A stretch of DNA of 64,000 nt, from NCBI GenBank assembly GCA_010279815.1, contig QEOQ01000670.1:791372-855371 (forward strand), given 5' to 3'. A program made the position numbers and the translations under genes. Each line of letters starts with the position of its first letter. Position 1 is the first letter of the stretch. The DNA is from Brachionus plicatilis (Eukaryota; Rotifera; Eurotatoria; Ploima; Brachionidae). Positions 1-12,417 of this stretch are shown here, in pieces. The notes beneath the pieces are model-generated. The model saw nothing but the letters and a program-made list of their open reading frames with translations, searched no databases and was not told the origin of the DNA.

Positions 1-2041
1 CTAGTGAAACCAATGGTTATTAATGATTATTAAACTCATTACCGAAATATATTTTTTCATATAAACAAATTGTTTAGTTAATGCAAATTCAGAAATTTGT
101 TATAAGTTTTTTTTTTTAAAAGCACCAACTAATCGATAAGCTCGGGCCGAATTCGATACTTAGATAAGCGATTCGGACGCTCAGATAAGATCATCGGCGA
201 ATAAATTAAACTTCACTTGTACGATTGTCCGACTTATCAAGAATTTTTAATTATTTATAAACCTAATTTGCTCAACTAATATCTCATAAGCAGATTTTAT
301 TTTTAAATTTATTTTCAATAAACTAGTGTTGGCTTGATTTTATTTTTATTTTATTTTTTTTTAACTCAAAACTAAATTTTATTTGTGCAAGAATTATTCT
401 CTAAGAGTTTTCTTTTTTTAGGGAAAATTGATTAATGAAAACTATTTTTCCAAAAAAATACTGTCAAATGCTTCCGCTAATTTTGTTAGGTCCATTTGAT
501 TCTAAGACAACAAAATGATGTTTTTAGTTAGTACTTTTTTTGTGTCCCGAAATCTTCTCAATTGAAAATAATTGTTTAAAAAGGTGAATATTTTAATTTA
601 AAAATAATACAAATTATTGACTAATAAAGTGTTCAAAAAGGGAAAAAATGTCTTTAAAAAAACAGCAAATTTTAGTCGAGACTTCGAATTCATTTAAAAA
701 TTTTTGAAATTAGCTTTTAAGCTGAATAAAGCAATTATTCTGAGCTGCTAAAAAAAATTAAAATGTTAAATTTTTTGTTAAATGTTAAATTTGAGTTTTG
801 GTTTAAAAAAATCGAAAAAATGAATTGATTAATAAAAAAAAGGAAAGAATAATTTTTTTGTTTTTTAAAAATTTTATCTTGACGTTTGGTTTAAAATTAT
901 ATTTTAATTGCTTCAGAAGGATTTCGATGAATTTGACAGAATTTTTTTAAACCTAAAATATTGGCCAAAATTTTATATTAATCATTCATACCTTTAAAAT
1001 TTGCTCCTTTTAGTATTTTTTAAAATATCAAATATTCAGTTCTAAGGCTAAATTTTTAAGTTTAAAATTGTTGGTCTCAATTTACCGAGAATCTAAACAT
1101 GTTATTTTGATATTTTAGATTAAATTGAACCATTATTTTATCTACATAAGCACTTAGCCAATATTTTCAGATCTAGACATTTAAAAAAATTTTACATATT
1201 TTCCTTACTTATTAATGCGATAATTAAACTTTAAAAAAAAAATTGGATCGAGTTTTTTTTTGTAATAAATAAAGTTTTGATTTTTTTTTCAAATTATGCG
1301 GTAATACACAAAACTAATGGAGTATTGAAAAATTAAGTAAATATTAACTTATTTTGTGTTATCAGACCAGCTTATCTGACATTTTCATAGATAAAGCATG
1401 TTATCAGACAGAATACAAAAGTCTGAAATAATAATTTTTTTTTTAAATATTTTTTTCTTGTAATTTTTTAAAACATGGACAATAATAGAAAAGGAAAAAT
1501 ATTCCACTAATTTTAATTTACGCTACTTTTCATTATTTGTCAGCAAAAAAAAAAAAGAAAAAAAAGAAAGAACGAAAATTATTAAAATCAATAGTATATA
1601 AATAAATGTATTTAATAATGTATAATGTGCTAGCAAATAAAAACCATGACGAAAATAGCTATTTGGCGATGATTTTTCTTTATTTTTCGAAAAAAGCACA
1701 TTTCTTCAAAGCCCACATCTTTCTCAAAGTTTATTTTTTAAATTTTTAAAATTTCAAATTAGCTTCAAATCAATTTTAAATGACTATGCAGCTAATTAAA
1801 CAGCTTCTAAATAATTAACGTGTTCTCAACTCTCTTGTTTACAATACAATTTTGATAAAACATGCATTTCTATTAAAATCGATAAAATTTATTTTTAATA
1901 AAATCTTGCCAAACCAACAGTTTAATTTAATTTTAATAATTTCTTAATTTAGCACCGTAAATAGAAAAAAGACAAAAATTAAAAAGAAGCCAACTCAAGA
2001 GCAGAATGATAGCAGCATATTGAGCAGACCAGCAAACCAAA
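1..2041. other. AT-rich intergenic region upstream of the GPCR
   Basis: No credible ORF, RNA gene or clear repeat seen. The stretch is dominated by poly-A and poly-T runs. A slightly GC-richer patch lies around 120-240. The sequence just before the GPCR start (about 1980-2041) is less AT-rich and probably forms the 5' UTR. Confidence 0.5.
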
Positions 2042-4135
2042 ATGAACGTGAGTCTAATCCAAGATGACACAATGGCACCAAACCGCCAACTAACCCTCAA
2101 TTCAACCGGTCCGGACTTTTTCTACAAGACACTGTTCAAGCTTTATCAGGATGTGAAACAAATGAGAGAGGTATACATTTATGCGGGAAGTTTAATAACA
2201 GTCCTGGGTGTCATACTAAACCTGCTATGTATCTATATTTTTTACAAGTCCAAAATATTCAAGAATTCATCGTTTCCGTACTATGTTTACATAATATCAG
2301 TGACTGACACAATAAACATTTTTCTGCGTTTTGTGGTGCCACAGCTCATTGAAAAAATAATCAGATACAACCTGCACACAAACTACAATGTGAGTGCTGA
2401 CCAAGTCAACCAGGAAAAGTACGACAAATACACCAGCAAAATAACATCGGAATACCACTGTAGCATATTTTTCTACGTGTACAATTCGTTCACCCTGATC
2501 TCTGTTTGGCTGATGGTCGCCGTGTCGCTGGAAAGACTCGTGGTCATCAAGTTCACTCTTCAAACAAAGCACATGATAAAGCTGAGAGCTGTTCTCATCC
2601 TTGGCACAATATTCGTGAGCGTGTTTGTGTTCAATTTGTTCGATTTGGCGCCCGGTCTGTACCTAAAGCCCCAATGGTACGCCAATTTGACGCTGTTGTG
2701 CGAGCGCGAAGACGTCGAGGACAAAAACCCCAATCCATCGCTGATCTACAAGAAAATCGGCGCGCTCACCTTCAACAGCGACCACTTTGCTCTTGCCAGA
2801 CTCCTTCTGCAATCCATAATACCATTTTTGTTCGTGCTGGTCTTCAACTCAATGATAATACACAATTTCAAAAAAATAAAGCTGGCAGCGCGCGGTCGCG
2901 GCAAATCCAACTCAACCGTGTCTGTAAACTCTCTATCTGGCAACAGTTCGGCACCAAATGGCCGATCTGCTAGATCACTCAGGCCCAAGCGACACAAACA
3001 GCTAAATCAGAACAAATTTCAGCTTCAAATCCCGCACAGATCGCCAGACTTTTCGATCTCGAGCCGCTCGCCCAGTCCCAACATGAGCGCACCGCTCACC
3101 CCAGTAACGCCGACCAGCTTTGTCTCGGCGCTCAACCTGGCGCCCTCCAAGAGCTCGTACCTGATGCCACCCGAGCACAACAACGGCTCCATGACGCCCA
3201 CGTCAACCAACAGCTCGGCCAATTTGTCCGACGCCACCACCACCAACCTCACTTCAAGCACATGTGTCAACCAGAACGCGCACAGCAGCGACAAGCTGTC
3301 CATGATGATATCCTCGGTTTTGCCAAGCAAAAAGCACGTCGGCACAACCACCAGCAACTCGGCCCGCGTCTCATTCAAACGAAGGGCCCACAAACTCAAA
3401 CTCAACAGAGAGACAGACATAATGCTTATTGTTCTCTCGTTCAGCATTCTTCTCTCCCAGCTGCCATTCACAATAGCTTCCTATCTGATCTACTACAGAA
3501 ACATATTCAAGGACATGTATGACGACTTGAAAAGCATCTACTTGAATGCCAGATCGCCCATGCTGCTCTACATAATCAGACTGCTGGAAATGTGCTACTT
3601 TAGCCTTAACTTTGTGTTCTACGTCACTCTGAGTCCGTCTCTGCGCAAAGAGCTGAAAAAAAATCTTCCAAAAAAAATCCAGTTCTGGACCGGAACGCTG
3701 ACCAAGTGTTTTTCCATGCTGTCCAGATCGGACTCGGCAAAGAGCGAGAGCGATGCCAAAAAGAACGAGAAGCAAAACCTCTACGGAGAGTACTTGTCCA
3801 AAATAAGGTCCGTATCGCCGGTCCAAAGACCCAGCTATTTGAACACTAGGCCTAAAAGGTTTAGAAAAAAGTTTCCCAATGTCGAGCCAGAGTCGACTAG
3901 TAATAAGATTACAATTATTATAGACAACATGTATGACGATGATGAAGAGATCAAAGTGGACAGAATGCAGATTGGAAGTGACAAGATTGAGGCGAGTGAG
4001 GCCAGAGTATTGGACAAAAGTAAACGTTTGTTTAATTTGTCCTCACCGTCGTGTTTGAACTCGTTGAGTTCGAGTAAGCAGGTTGTTGATCCTCATGTGG
4101 ACAGAAAAAAACTTGAAAAAGTGGCTTATTTATAA
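2042..4135 (+). CDS. Rhodopsin-family G protein-coupled receptor (neuropeptide-receptor-like)
   Basis: A 697-aa intronless ORF with seven hydrophobic segments. Approximate positions: TM1 44-68, TM2 79-103, TM3 139-167, TM4 182-206, TM5 249-275, TM6 458-482, TM7 506-532. Cys140 and Cys220 are placed to form the conserved TM3-ECL2 disulfide. The DRY box reads ERL (E164-R165-L166) and NPxxY reads NFVFY (523-527), the kind of drift common in invertebrate FMRFamide-type receptors. The third intracellular loop is very long (about 277-457), rich in Ser, Asn, Thr and Pro, and probably disordered. The cytoplasmic tail is about 165 residues and Ser/Lys-rich. N-glycosylation sequons (NVS at 2, NST at 20) fit an extracellular N-terminus. 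Ligand and G-protein coupling cannot be told. GC content is well above the flanks. Confidence 0.85.
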   Translation: MNVSLIQDDTMAPNRQLTLNSTGPDFFYKTLFKLYQDVKQMREVYIYAGSLITVLGVILNLLCIYIFYKSKIFKNSSFPYYVYIISVTDTINIFLRFVVPQLIEKIIRYNLHTNYNVSADQVNQEKYDKYTSKITSEYHCSIFFYVYNSFTLISVWLMVAVSLERLVVIKFTLQTKHMIKLRAVLILGTIFVSVFVFNLFDLAPGLYLKPQWYANLTLLCEREDVEDKNPNPSLIYKKIGALTFNSDHFALARLLLQSIIPFLFVLVFNSMIIHNFKKIKLAARGRGKSNSTVSVNSLSGNSSAPNGRSARSLRPKRHKQLNQNKFQLQIPHRSPDFSISSRSPSPNMSAPLTPVTPTSFVSALNLAPSKSSYLMPPEHNNGSMTPTSTNSSANLSDATTTNLTSSTCVNQNAHSSDKLSMMISSVLPSKKHVGTTTSNSARVSFKRRAHKLKLNRETDIMLIVLSFSILLSQLPFTIASYLIYYRNIFKDMYDDLKSIYLNARSPMLLYIIRLLEMCYFSLNFVFYVTLSPSLRKELKKNLPKKIQFWTGTLTKCFSMLSRSDSAKSESDAKKNEKQNLYGEYLSKIRSVSPVQRPSYLNTRPKRFRKKFPNVEPESTSNKITIIIDNMYDDDEEIKVDRMQIGSDKIEASEARVLDKSKRLFNLSSPSCLNSLSSSKQVVDPHVDRKKLEKVAYL

Positions 4136-6316
4136 ACACTTACCTTTTGTAAGACCATTGTATTGTCGATTTAAAGTAGAAATTTTAAAAAAATTTGCTT
4201 TTTCTATGTTTTTTGATTCCATTTAATTGATTAAAAAAATACAACTTTTTTTTGTTCTTTTCAGATTTAAATAATCGAACGATTCTAAAATTTAGATCAA
4301 AATTTTTGTTTTAAAATTTATCTCTCAATTTAAAATTAAAGTAATTAAACCATCATAATAAATTTAAAATAAAAGTTTGTCTATTTTGAAATTTTACTCT
4401 TTTTTTTTTATTCTGTTTTATTCTAAATTAAAATTATGAAATAAAAATAAATTTTAATAAATTTGATCAATTTCAAGATTTTTTTTTTCATTATTCAATG
4501 TTAATAAAATAAAATTTTTAATTTTTAAAAATAGCTTATGATAATTTGCGAACCTAGCAAAATTTACCTTTGAATAAATAGATAAATTATAAGTACTTGG
4601 AAGCATAAACTCTTTTCTTTTTTTTTTTAAACATATTCATGAGTAAATAAAGCTATTAATAAATTGTCAAATTGCCTTTTTCTTTGAAAAAATATTACCC
4701 TATCTTTTAATAAAGACCCTTTGTTAAAATTTAGAAACATAAATTTAAAAATTTGAATATTTTATAACTATAACCATAAAATCAACACAAAATCTGAGAA
4801 AATCTACAGTTAATTTATTATTATTTGAATCCAAGTAAAAATTAAATAAAAATTTGATATTTAATTAGGATTGAAAATTATCATCATAAAGAAATTTAAA
4901 TTTTCTACGATTCGAATTCAATTTTCACCCTAGATTCTATTTCATTATCAAAATATACTCTGATAACCTGATAAACAAATTTAAAATCTGCAATTTCTTA
5001 ATTATTCGTTAGGCTGGTACCGTAAACCCTTGCGCATAGGCGCAGCAGTTAATACCTAACCCTGCCACAACCGCAATGCGGCTAATCCCAGTCATTTCAT
5101 GTTAAAAAAAATTAAAATTGAATAAAAAAGATTTTTCGCGCCTAAGACAGGATCCGGTAATTACCATGTGGTAAACCCAAGAATTTGTCGTTTTACCGCA
5201 CCATAAACTGATTCATAACCGCGAAAAAAAAAATTAAAATAAGCATTTAAATGCCGCTATAGGTCAATTATAATTTATTAAAGTTTCGAAACAACCGCAT
5301 GCGGTAAAATTAAGTTTTTAAGGAAAAAAAAAAACATTTTTTTTAAAAAAGAAAAAAATTGATTAAAAATTGGTTCAAAAAATTCGATATTTTAAATAAA
5401 AATTAAAATTTTAATTATATCTAATTATTTTTACATTCTCATCTCTGGGTAATGGTGGTCTACCTCTTGTTTTTATTGACACTTGAGATGGAGTTAACTC
5501 ATTTTGTATATTTCATAATAGTAAAAAAAAGAAAAAAGAAAAATTGCAAAACCAACTTTTTTAAATTTTTTTCTTTTTTAAAAAAAATGTTACGGTAATT
5601 AAATTCATAAAAAGAACATTAAATTTGTCAGATTTTAATTTTAATTTTAAAAAATTTTCCAGAATTGTATGAAAAGTAACGAATTAAACTCAAGATTTAA
5701 TTATGATAAAATAATAAGCTCTTTTTTTTTAAATTTAATAGAATATTTTAAAATTTTAATCAATATTTCCAAGTAAAGCAAGGTTTTATACTCCATGAAT
5801 TGGTCAAATGAATTTAAAATAACTAAACTTTAAATTTAATTTTTTAGGACCAAATCTATTTATTTGTGAAAATGTTTTTTTCAATTATCTTTCAATTTAA
5901 AAAGGAAATTTAATTAATCATGTAATATGAATAAATTTTTGAATATTTTATAACCAAGAAATCTAGTGAATAGCACGAGATTTTAGCAACTTGATTTTTA
6001 CATTTTTCTATTAAAATTATTAAGCAATAAATTGTTATTCAAAATTTTTTAATTTTAAAAAATAAAATATTAGAATCAGCTCATTCAGAATATAAAGCAT
6101 TAAGTAATTAAAATAAAAATTTTTTCACAAATCATTTAATTTTTAACATTCAATAAACTTTAATTTCAAAAAAATTTATAAATAAAAAAAATTTTACCAA
6201 ATTTTCAACACAAAATGTTGATTTATTTTTGCATTCTATTTTCTTTTAAATAAAATACTAATATAAAAAATTAATTTAAAATTTTGTGTAAAAATTTTCA
6301 AAAATATTTTAAATAA
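4136..6316. other. Intergenic region with a GC-richer palindromic patch
   Basis: Mostly AT-rich sequence between the GPCR and RNMT with no coding signal. Around 5030-5310 the base composition changes abruptly. This patch contains several CCGC/GCGG inverted motifs (for example CCGCAATGCGG, and CCGCATGCGG near 5298) and repeated taccg/ggtaa words. It may be a decayed repeat. Confidence 0.4.
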
Positions 6317-7387
6317 ATGTCCGAATCCCTTAGCAGTACAGTAGTCGAGCACTATAACAAAAAAAATCCATCCGATCTCGCAGCCAGATCCAAGAGCCGG
6401 ATATTTTACATGCGTAACTTCAACAATTGGATAAAAAGTGTCTTAATAAATGAAAACTTGAAAATTATCCGCAATGATAACCGAGAATTGAGTGTTCTTG
6501 ATTTGGGCTGTGGCAAAGGAGGCGATTCCCTTAAATGGATCAATGGAAAAGTGTCCAAGGTAACATTTGCAGATATCGCCGAAAATTCTTTAGAAGAATG
6601 CAAAAATCGCGTTTCCAAAGTAAATTTTGAGACCAATTTTGTGCACATTGACGCTACTAAAGAGCTCTTAAAAGATAAAATGGAAAATTGTCAGCTGCAT
6701 GAGCTGGTCAGTTCACAATTTGTAATTCATTATTCTTTCGAATCGTTTGAGCAAGCAGACACTTTTTTAAAAAATGTTTCCGATTCACTAAATCCAGGAG
6801 GATATTTTATAGGCACCACAACTAATGCTGCTGAGCTAATTAAGCGACTTAGACAAACTGAATCGAATAGCTTTGGCAATGAAATTTATCAAATAAAATT
6901 TTACCAAGACAATAAAGATTATTTTGATCTGTTCGGAGTAAAATTTCACTTCAAACTTGAAGGCGTAGTGGAATGTCCTGAATTTTTGGTTAACTTTGAA
7001 GCATTGGTTCGAATTGCCCAGAGGCACGGTCTTAAACTTTTGTTCAAAAAAACTTTTGCCGAATTTTTCAATGAATATTGCCAGCGTCCTGAATATTTGT
7101 ATTTAATTAAAAAAATGCAAGCTCTTGAACCTTATTATCCGCAAGACCTTGCCGATGACACATCAAGGCGTCTACCTGGTGACTATGAGTACATTGATCA
7201 GAAGCTGCAGGACGAGCAGTTTAAGCTGGATCTCAAACCAGAAGAAACTTACGCTACTCTTTCAAAATCGGAATGGGAAGCAATTACTCTATACATCGCT
7301 TTTGGTTTTGTAAAAGAGACTGACTTAAAAAAAGAAGAAGATTTGTCTAGAAGTTCGGAGAGTTTGAGTGATTCGGAAACAGAATAA
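6317..7387 (+). CDS. RNMT: mRNA cap guanine-N7 methyltransferase
   Basis: A 356-aa intronless protein of the Abd1/RNMT family. It transfers a methyl group from S-adenosylmethionine to N7 of the guanosine cap of nuclear pre-mRNA. Seen in order: an HYN motif and RIFYMRNFNNWIK segment near residues 12-41 (cap-binding start of the domain); SAM motif I VLDLGCGKGGD at about 60-70; an acidic motif DIAENS; SSQFVIHYSFESFEQA (about 135-150), followed by LNPGGYFIGTT; LEGVVECPEFLV; and the C-terminal LSKSEWEA block. It lacks the long N-terminal extension of some orthologs and ends in an acidic Ser-rich tail. The start is the first Met of the ORF. DUS2 begins 91 bp downstream on the same strand. Confidence 0.96.
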   Translation: MSESLSSTVVEHYNKKNPSDLAARSKSRIFYMRNFNNWIKSVLINENLKIIRNDNRELSVLDLGCGKGGDSLKWINGKVSKVTFADIAENSLEECKNRVSKVNFETNFVHIDATKELLKDKMENCQLHELVSSQFVIHYSFESFEQADTFLKNVSDSLNPGGYFIGTTTNAAELIKRLRQTESNSFGNEIYQIKFYQDNKDYFDLFGVKFHFKLEGVVECPEFLVNFEALVRIAQRHGLKLLFKKTFAEFFNEYCQRPEYLYLIKKMQALEPYYPQDLADDTSRRLPGDYEYIDQKLQDEQFKLDLKPEETYATLSKSEWEAITLYIAFGFVKETDLKKEEDLSRSSESLSDSETE

Positions 7388-7440
7388 ATTCTTAAAGAAA
7401 TTTCTTGATTTTTTTGTTTATTTTTTGTCTAATTAATTTT

Positions 7441-9436
<1,996 letters not shown>

Positions 9437-9443
9437 TTTTTTT

Positions 9444-9656
9444 TTAATAAATTTTATTAAAACAAAAGATTTTTTCAAATTCTATAATTGCTTGCAGTTG
9501 ATCGGGCTTTTGCTCGTAGAAATAAGCAACTTCATGAACAACTTCGGTGGATATTAAGCTCTCTGTTGCTTGGTAAAACACTGGCTCATGGTACTCGATC
9601 TGTGCCTCATTTTCAACCTTTGGTATAATTATAGTACGTGAAAAGCATCCCATCAC
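9444..9656 (-). CDS. Small conserved-looking protein with a possible dual acylation signal
   Basis: A 70-aa ORF, not recognised. It starts with two Met codons. If translation begins at the second, the N-terminus reads MGCFSR, which fits the MGxxxS/T myristoylation consensus with an adjacent palmitoylatable Cys, as in Src-family and G-alpha proteins. The rest is acidic and soluble-looking (QIEYHEPVFYQATESL, VVHEVAYFYEQKPDQ) and biased like coding sequence, with no membrane segment. Its stop codon lies 7 bp from the stop of convergent DUS2, so the 3' UTRs must overlap. Membrane anchoring is inference. It could also be a chance ORF. Confidence 0.5.
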   Translation of the reverse strand: MMGCFSRTIIIPKVENEAQIEYHEPVFYQATESLISTEVVHEVAYFYEQKPDQLQAIIEFEKIFCFNKIY

Positions 9657-10324
9657 GAAATTTTCACAATTTCAAAATTTGCTAAATTTTTTTTTTATTT
9701 TTTATTAAAGAAAACTTTGCTTTAAATAGGTTTTGAAAGTAAAAAGAAAAAACATTATAATCCACATAAAATTAAGTTTTCTTTATGTTTTAAGAATTAA
9801 TAATAATTTAACAACTAATCTTTTTTTTTTGCCAAAATAAACCCTGGCTTAAACGAGGAGAGAAAAAAATCTTTGTTTAGCATCTATTATAACTTAATTA
9901 TTGACATTTTGATGTTTTTATTATATGTTTGAAACAGTAATTTTAAATTAACTAAAGAATCGAGTGGCTGCAATTCGAGCCACGAAGATAAATTTCAACT
10001 CTCAGGACAAATATTTGCTTTTGTCTGAAACTTGGAATCGATTATTTCCTTTAGATTTTGGCTTGAAAAAAAGCTTAATGAATCAAAATTCATTTGCAAC
10101 CATGCAACATTTTGAGTTTAGCTTGCAAAGGCACAAGTTAAGCAAATTTTAGAAATTTTTCTTTAACTTGAATATTAAATCAAAAATTATAATTTTTTCT
10201 CAAAATTTTTTTTATCTTATTTTTACTAATATTTGGGTCATTGGGAATATTTTTAGACAAAATGTTTTGATACACAAGAGCAACATTTGAAAAGATAAAT
10301 TTTTTTTTTGTTTTAAAACCAATT
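9657..10324. other. Short intergenic region upstream of NAA60
   Basis: It lies between the starts of the divergent small ORF and NAA60, so it probably holds both promoters. A 62-codon open frame starting with GTG at 9964 is not convincing. The sequence GTGGCT...AGCCAC at 9964-9983 forms a perfect 6-bp hairpin stem. Confidence 0.4.
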
Positions 10325-11659
10325 ATGGATCATTACATGTCACTTGGTGACACGGAAAACAAATCACCTTCGTCTCCCATAAATCTAATTGACCTAAACA
10401 ACGACATATCGCTGCGCAGTCTTTGTCCTGATGATGTAACCGAGCTTAAAAAGCTGTGCACCGAATGGTTTCCAGTCGAGTAAGACGCTGTTTTTTAGCT
10501 TAATTAAAATAAATTATCATTTTTCCAATTTATTATTTTAAATTATTTTTTTATTAATTCCAACAAAAAAGCTATCCAGATTCTTGGTACAAGGACATTT
10601 CATCTAGTGAGCGCTTCTTCACAATTGCAGCCATTCACAGCAATTCGATAATTGGAATAATTGTGGCCGAGATTAAGCTGAAAATTACCACTGATCAGGA
10701 AGACTGTTGTATCTTGTCCAGCAAACATGAACCCAATACTCAGGTCACTTATGTGCTCAGTCTTGGTGTTGAGAAGCAGTATCGCCGATTGGGAATCGGT
10801 AGGTTGAATTATTTAATCCAGAGTTGTTTAAAAGTCGCAAGTCTCAAGTCTAGTCCAAGTCCGGACTTTTTTTTAATTTTTTTTTTCAAAAGTCCAACCA
10901 AAAACTTTAATTTTTTTTCCAAAAAAAAAAGTTTTTTTTTTAAATTTTCATTCAAAAGTCCAAGTCCAGGCTTTAAAATTTGAATACTGAATAAGAAATT
11001 TATGTTAAAATTGCAAAAAAATTCTGATATTTGACAAATCTATTGCATTTTACAACCCAAGAGTATATAAATTTTTTGATATGAAGCCTGATCAAGCAAA
11101 TTTAAAAAAAAAAAGTCCGGACTTGGACTTTTTTTTAAAGATTTGGACTTTTTTTTGGGACTTTTAAGCAACTCTGATTTAATTAAACATGAATAGATGT
11201 CTTCATTTTTAGCTTCGTTGCTTCTGGACTCGCTTATGAACTACCTGAAGGCCCAAAGCAACTGCAAGGCTGTCTACCTTCATGTGCTCTGTTCGAACAA
11301 AGTGGCAATACATTTCTATGAAAAAAGAAATTTTCAAAAAAGAATCTATTTGCCAAGGTATTACAGCATCAAAGGCAAATACCATGACGGCTATTGTTAT
11401 GTGTACTATATGAACAATGGGGAACCGCCATGGACTTTAATATATCCTTTTTTAAATATTTTTTTCAAAAAATGAATTGCTCCTAAAAAAGCAAAGTTCC
11501 TTAACGAGTGTTTTTACTGATTGCATGAATTTTAGCTTTCAAGTGGTCAAAACGCTGAATCCAGCTCATTTGGTTCACTATTTCGGCAGGCTCATCCGAA
11601 ACATTTTTTTCTTTGTGACAACAAATCCGGCAAATAAAGATTTCTATCGAATTTCATAA
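10325..11659 (+). CDS. NAA60: N-alpha-acetyltransferase 60, four exons, one probable U12 AT-AC intron
   Basis: Exons 10325-10479, 10572-10798, 11213-11441 and 11518-11659 give 250 aa, close to the human protein. It is a GNAT enzyme that acetylates N-termini of transmembrane proteins facing the cytosol, on Golgi membranes. Seen: WFPVDYPDSWYKDI near residues 48-61; SLGVEKQYRRLGIG with the acetyl-CoA-binding R/QxxGxG loop (about 113-126); CKAVYLHVLCSN; AIHFYEKRNF; YLPRYYSIKG; NNGEPPWTLIDC. A hydrophobic basic C-terminus (GRLIRNIFFFV) fits the known membrane-binding tail. Intron 2 carries a hAT MITE. Intron 3 begins ATATCCTTT and ends AC. Splicing there restores the conserved WT-I/L-D junction and the C-terminal tail. 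NAA80 follows 50 bp later. Confidence 0.92.
10819..11176. mobile_element. hAT-type MITE in NAA60 intron 2
   Basis: Terminal inverted repeats CAGAGTTGTTTAAAAGTC at the left and the complement of CAGAGTTGCTTAAAAGTC at the right. Flanking 8-bp target duplications are atttaatc (10811-10818) and atttaatt (11177-11184), 7 of 8 matching. The interior has repeated 'aagtccaagtccggactt' words and no ORF. Related copies lie at 32538-32674 and 53548-53752, and a piece of an end near 35785. Confidence 0.8.
11442..11517 (+). other. U12-type AT-AC intron of NAA60
   Basis: The 5' site ATATCCTTTT (11442-11451) equals the U12 AT-AC consensus. TTCCTTAAC (11497-11505) equals the U12 branch-point consensus. The intron ends TTTTTAC at 11517, 13 nt after the branch adenosine (11504). 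No GT donor exists before the in-frame stop at 11473, so ordinary splicing could not give the conserved C-terminus. Confidence 0.85.
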
Positions 11660-11709
11660 TTTTTTAAGATTTAATTTGTTTTTTTTTTAATTTATTTTTA
11701 ATAATAAAA

Positions 11710-12417
11710 ATGTACATTAAAAATTTTAATCATGAATGCAAAAAATATTGTTTACGCGAACTGGCCGAGGAGTATGTCCAAAAAGCTGCCCAATTGGTAA
11801 ACAGTGAATGGCCGCGGAGTCAGTGTCAACGGGTTCTCAGTCTGAGACAATATGTCCGCTCTGACAAATTGAAAATTCCCATCTCCCTGATTCTGGTCGA
11901 CACCGAGAGCGATCGAGTTGTGGGCCACGCTTCCTTGGCTTCCATTACAACTGCAGATGATGTGACCAAAAATTTGGTCTTTATTCAATCGGTTGTGGTT
12001 GACCCAGAGTACCGAGGCAAAGGACTGGGCAAAAAAATTATGCTCGAAGCCGAGCTTTATGTTGCTGAATACGCCAAAATGCCTCAACATGGTCTAATTA
12101 AAACCAATTGTGACTTTTTGTACTTAAATACCAAAGATAAACAATCGTTTTATGAGCACCTAGGCTACGTCAGAATAGAGCCACTATTGTTCTATGCAAA
12201 TAAAGAATCAAAATGTAATTTGATTATGAAAAATCTACTTCAATCGATCAGTAGAGAAAAACAAAATGAAAATCGAGTGTTTAACTCAGATTGTTTGGTG
12301 ACTAATTCTCCGACAGCACCACTTGCTCCTCCACCTCCTCCGAGTAATTTGATCCCTCAGGCATATCCAAACGCTGACAATACTCAGGTTACATGGTTTA
12401 AAAAAATTATTATTTAA
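11710..12417 (+). CDS. NAA80: N-alpha-acetyltransferase 80 (actin N-terminal acetyltransferase)
   Basis: A 235-aa intronless GNAT protein. NAA80 (NAT6/FUS2) acetylates the processed acidic N-terminus of actin in the cytosol. Seen: LVNSEWPRSQCQRVLSL near residues 30-46, matching the family's DQWPRS-R-SL block; VVGHASLASI (about 71-80); FIQSVVVDPEYRGKGLGKKIM with the RGKGLG acetyl-CoA loop (about 92-112); YLNTKDKQSFYEHLGY (about 138-153). A proline stretch APPPPPPS lies near 205-212; in other animals the NAA80 polyproline recruits profilin-actin. The C-terminal W-x-K-x-I ending (WFKKIII) also resembles orthologs. It starts 50 bp after the NAA60 stop. Confidence 0.9.
   Translation: MYIKNFNHECKKYCLRELAEEYVQKAAQLVNSEWPRSQCQRVLSLRQYVRSDKLKIPISLILVDTESDRVVGHASLASITTADDVTKNLVFIQSVVVDPEYRGKGLGKKIMLEAELYVAEYAKMPQHGLIKTNCDFLYLNTKDKQSFYEHLGYVRIEPLLFYANKESKCNLIMKNLLQSISREKQNENRVFNSDCLVTNSPTAPLAPPPPPSNLIPQAYPNADNTQVTWFKKIII

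Noticed and set aside
9964..10152. 62-codon ORF with GTG start
   Set aside because: No ATG, no recognised motif, no splice context that ties it to a gene.
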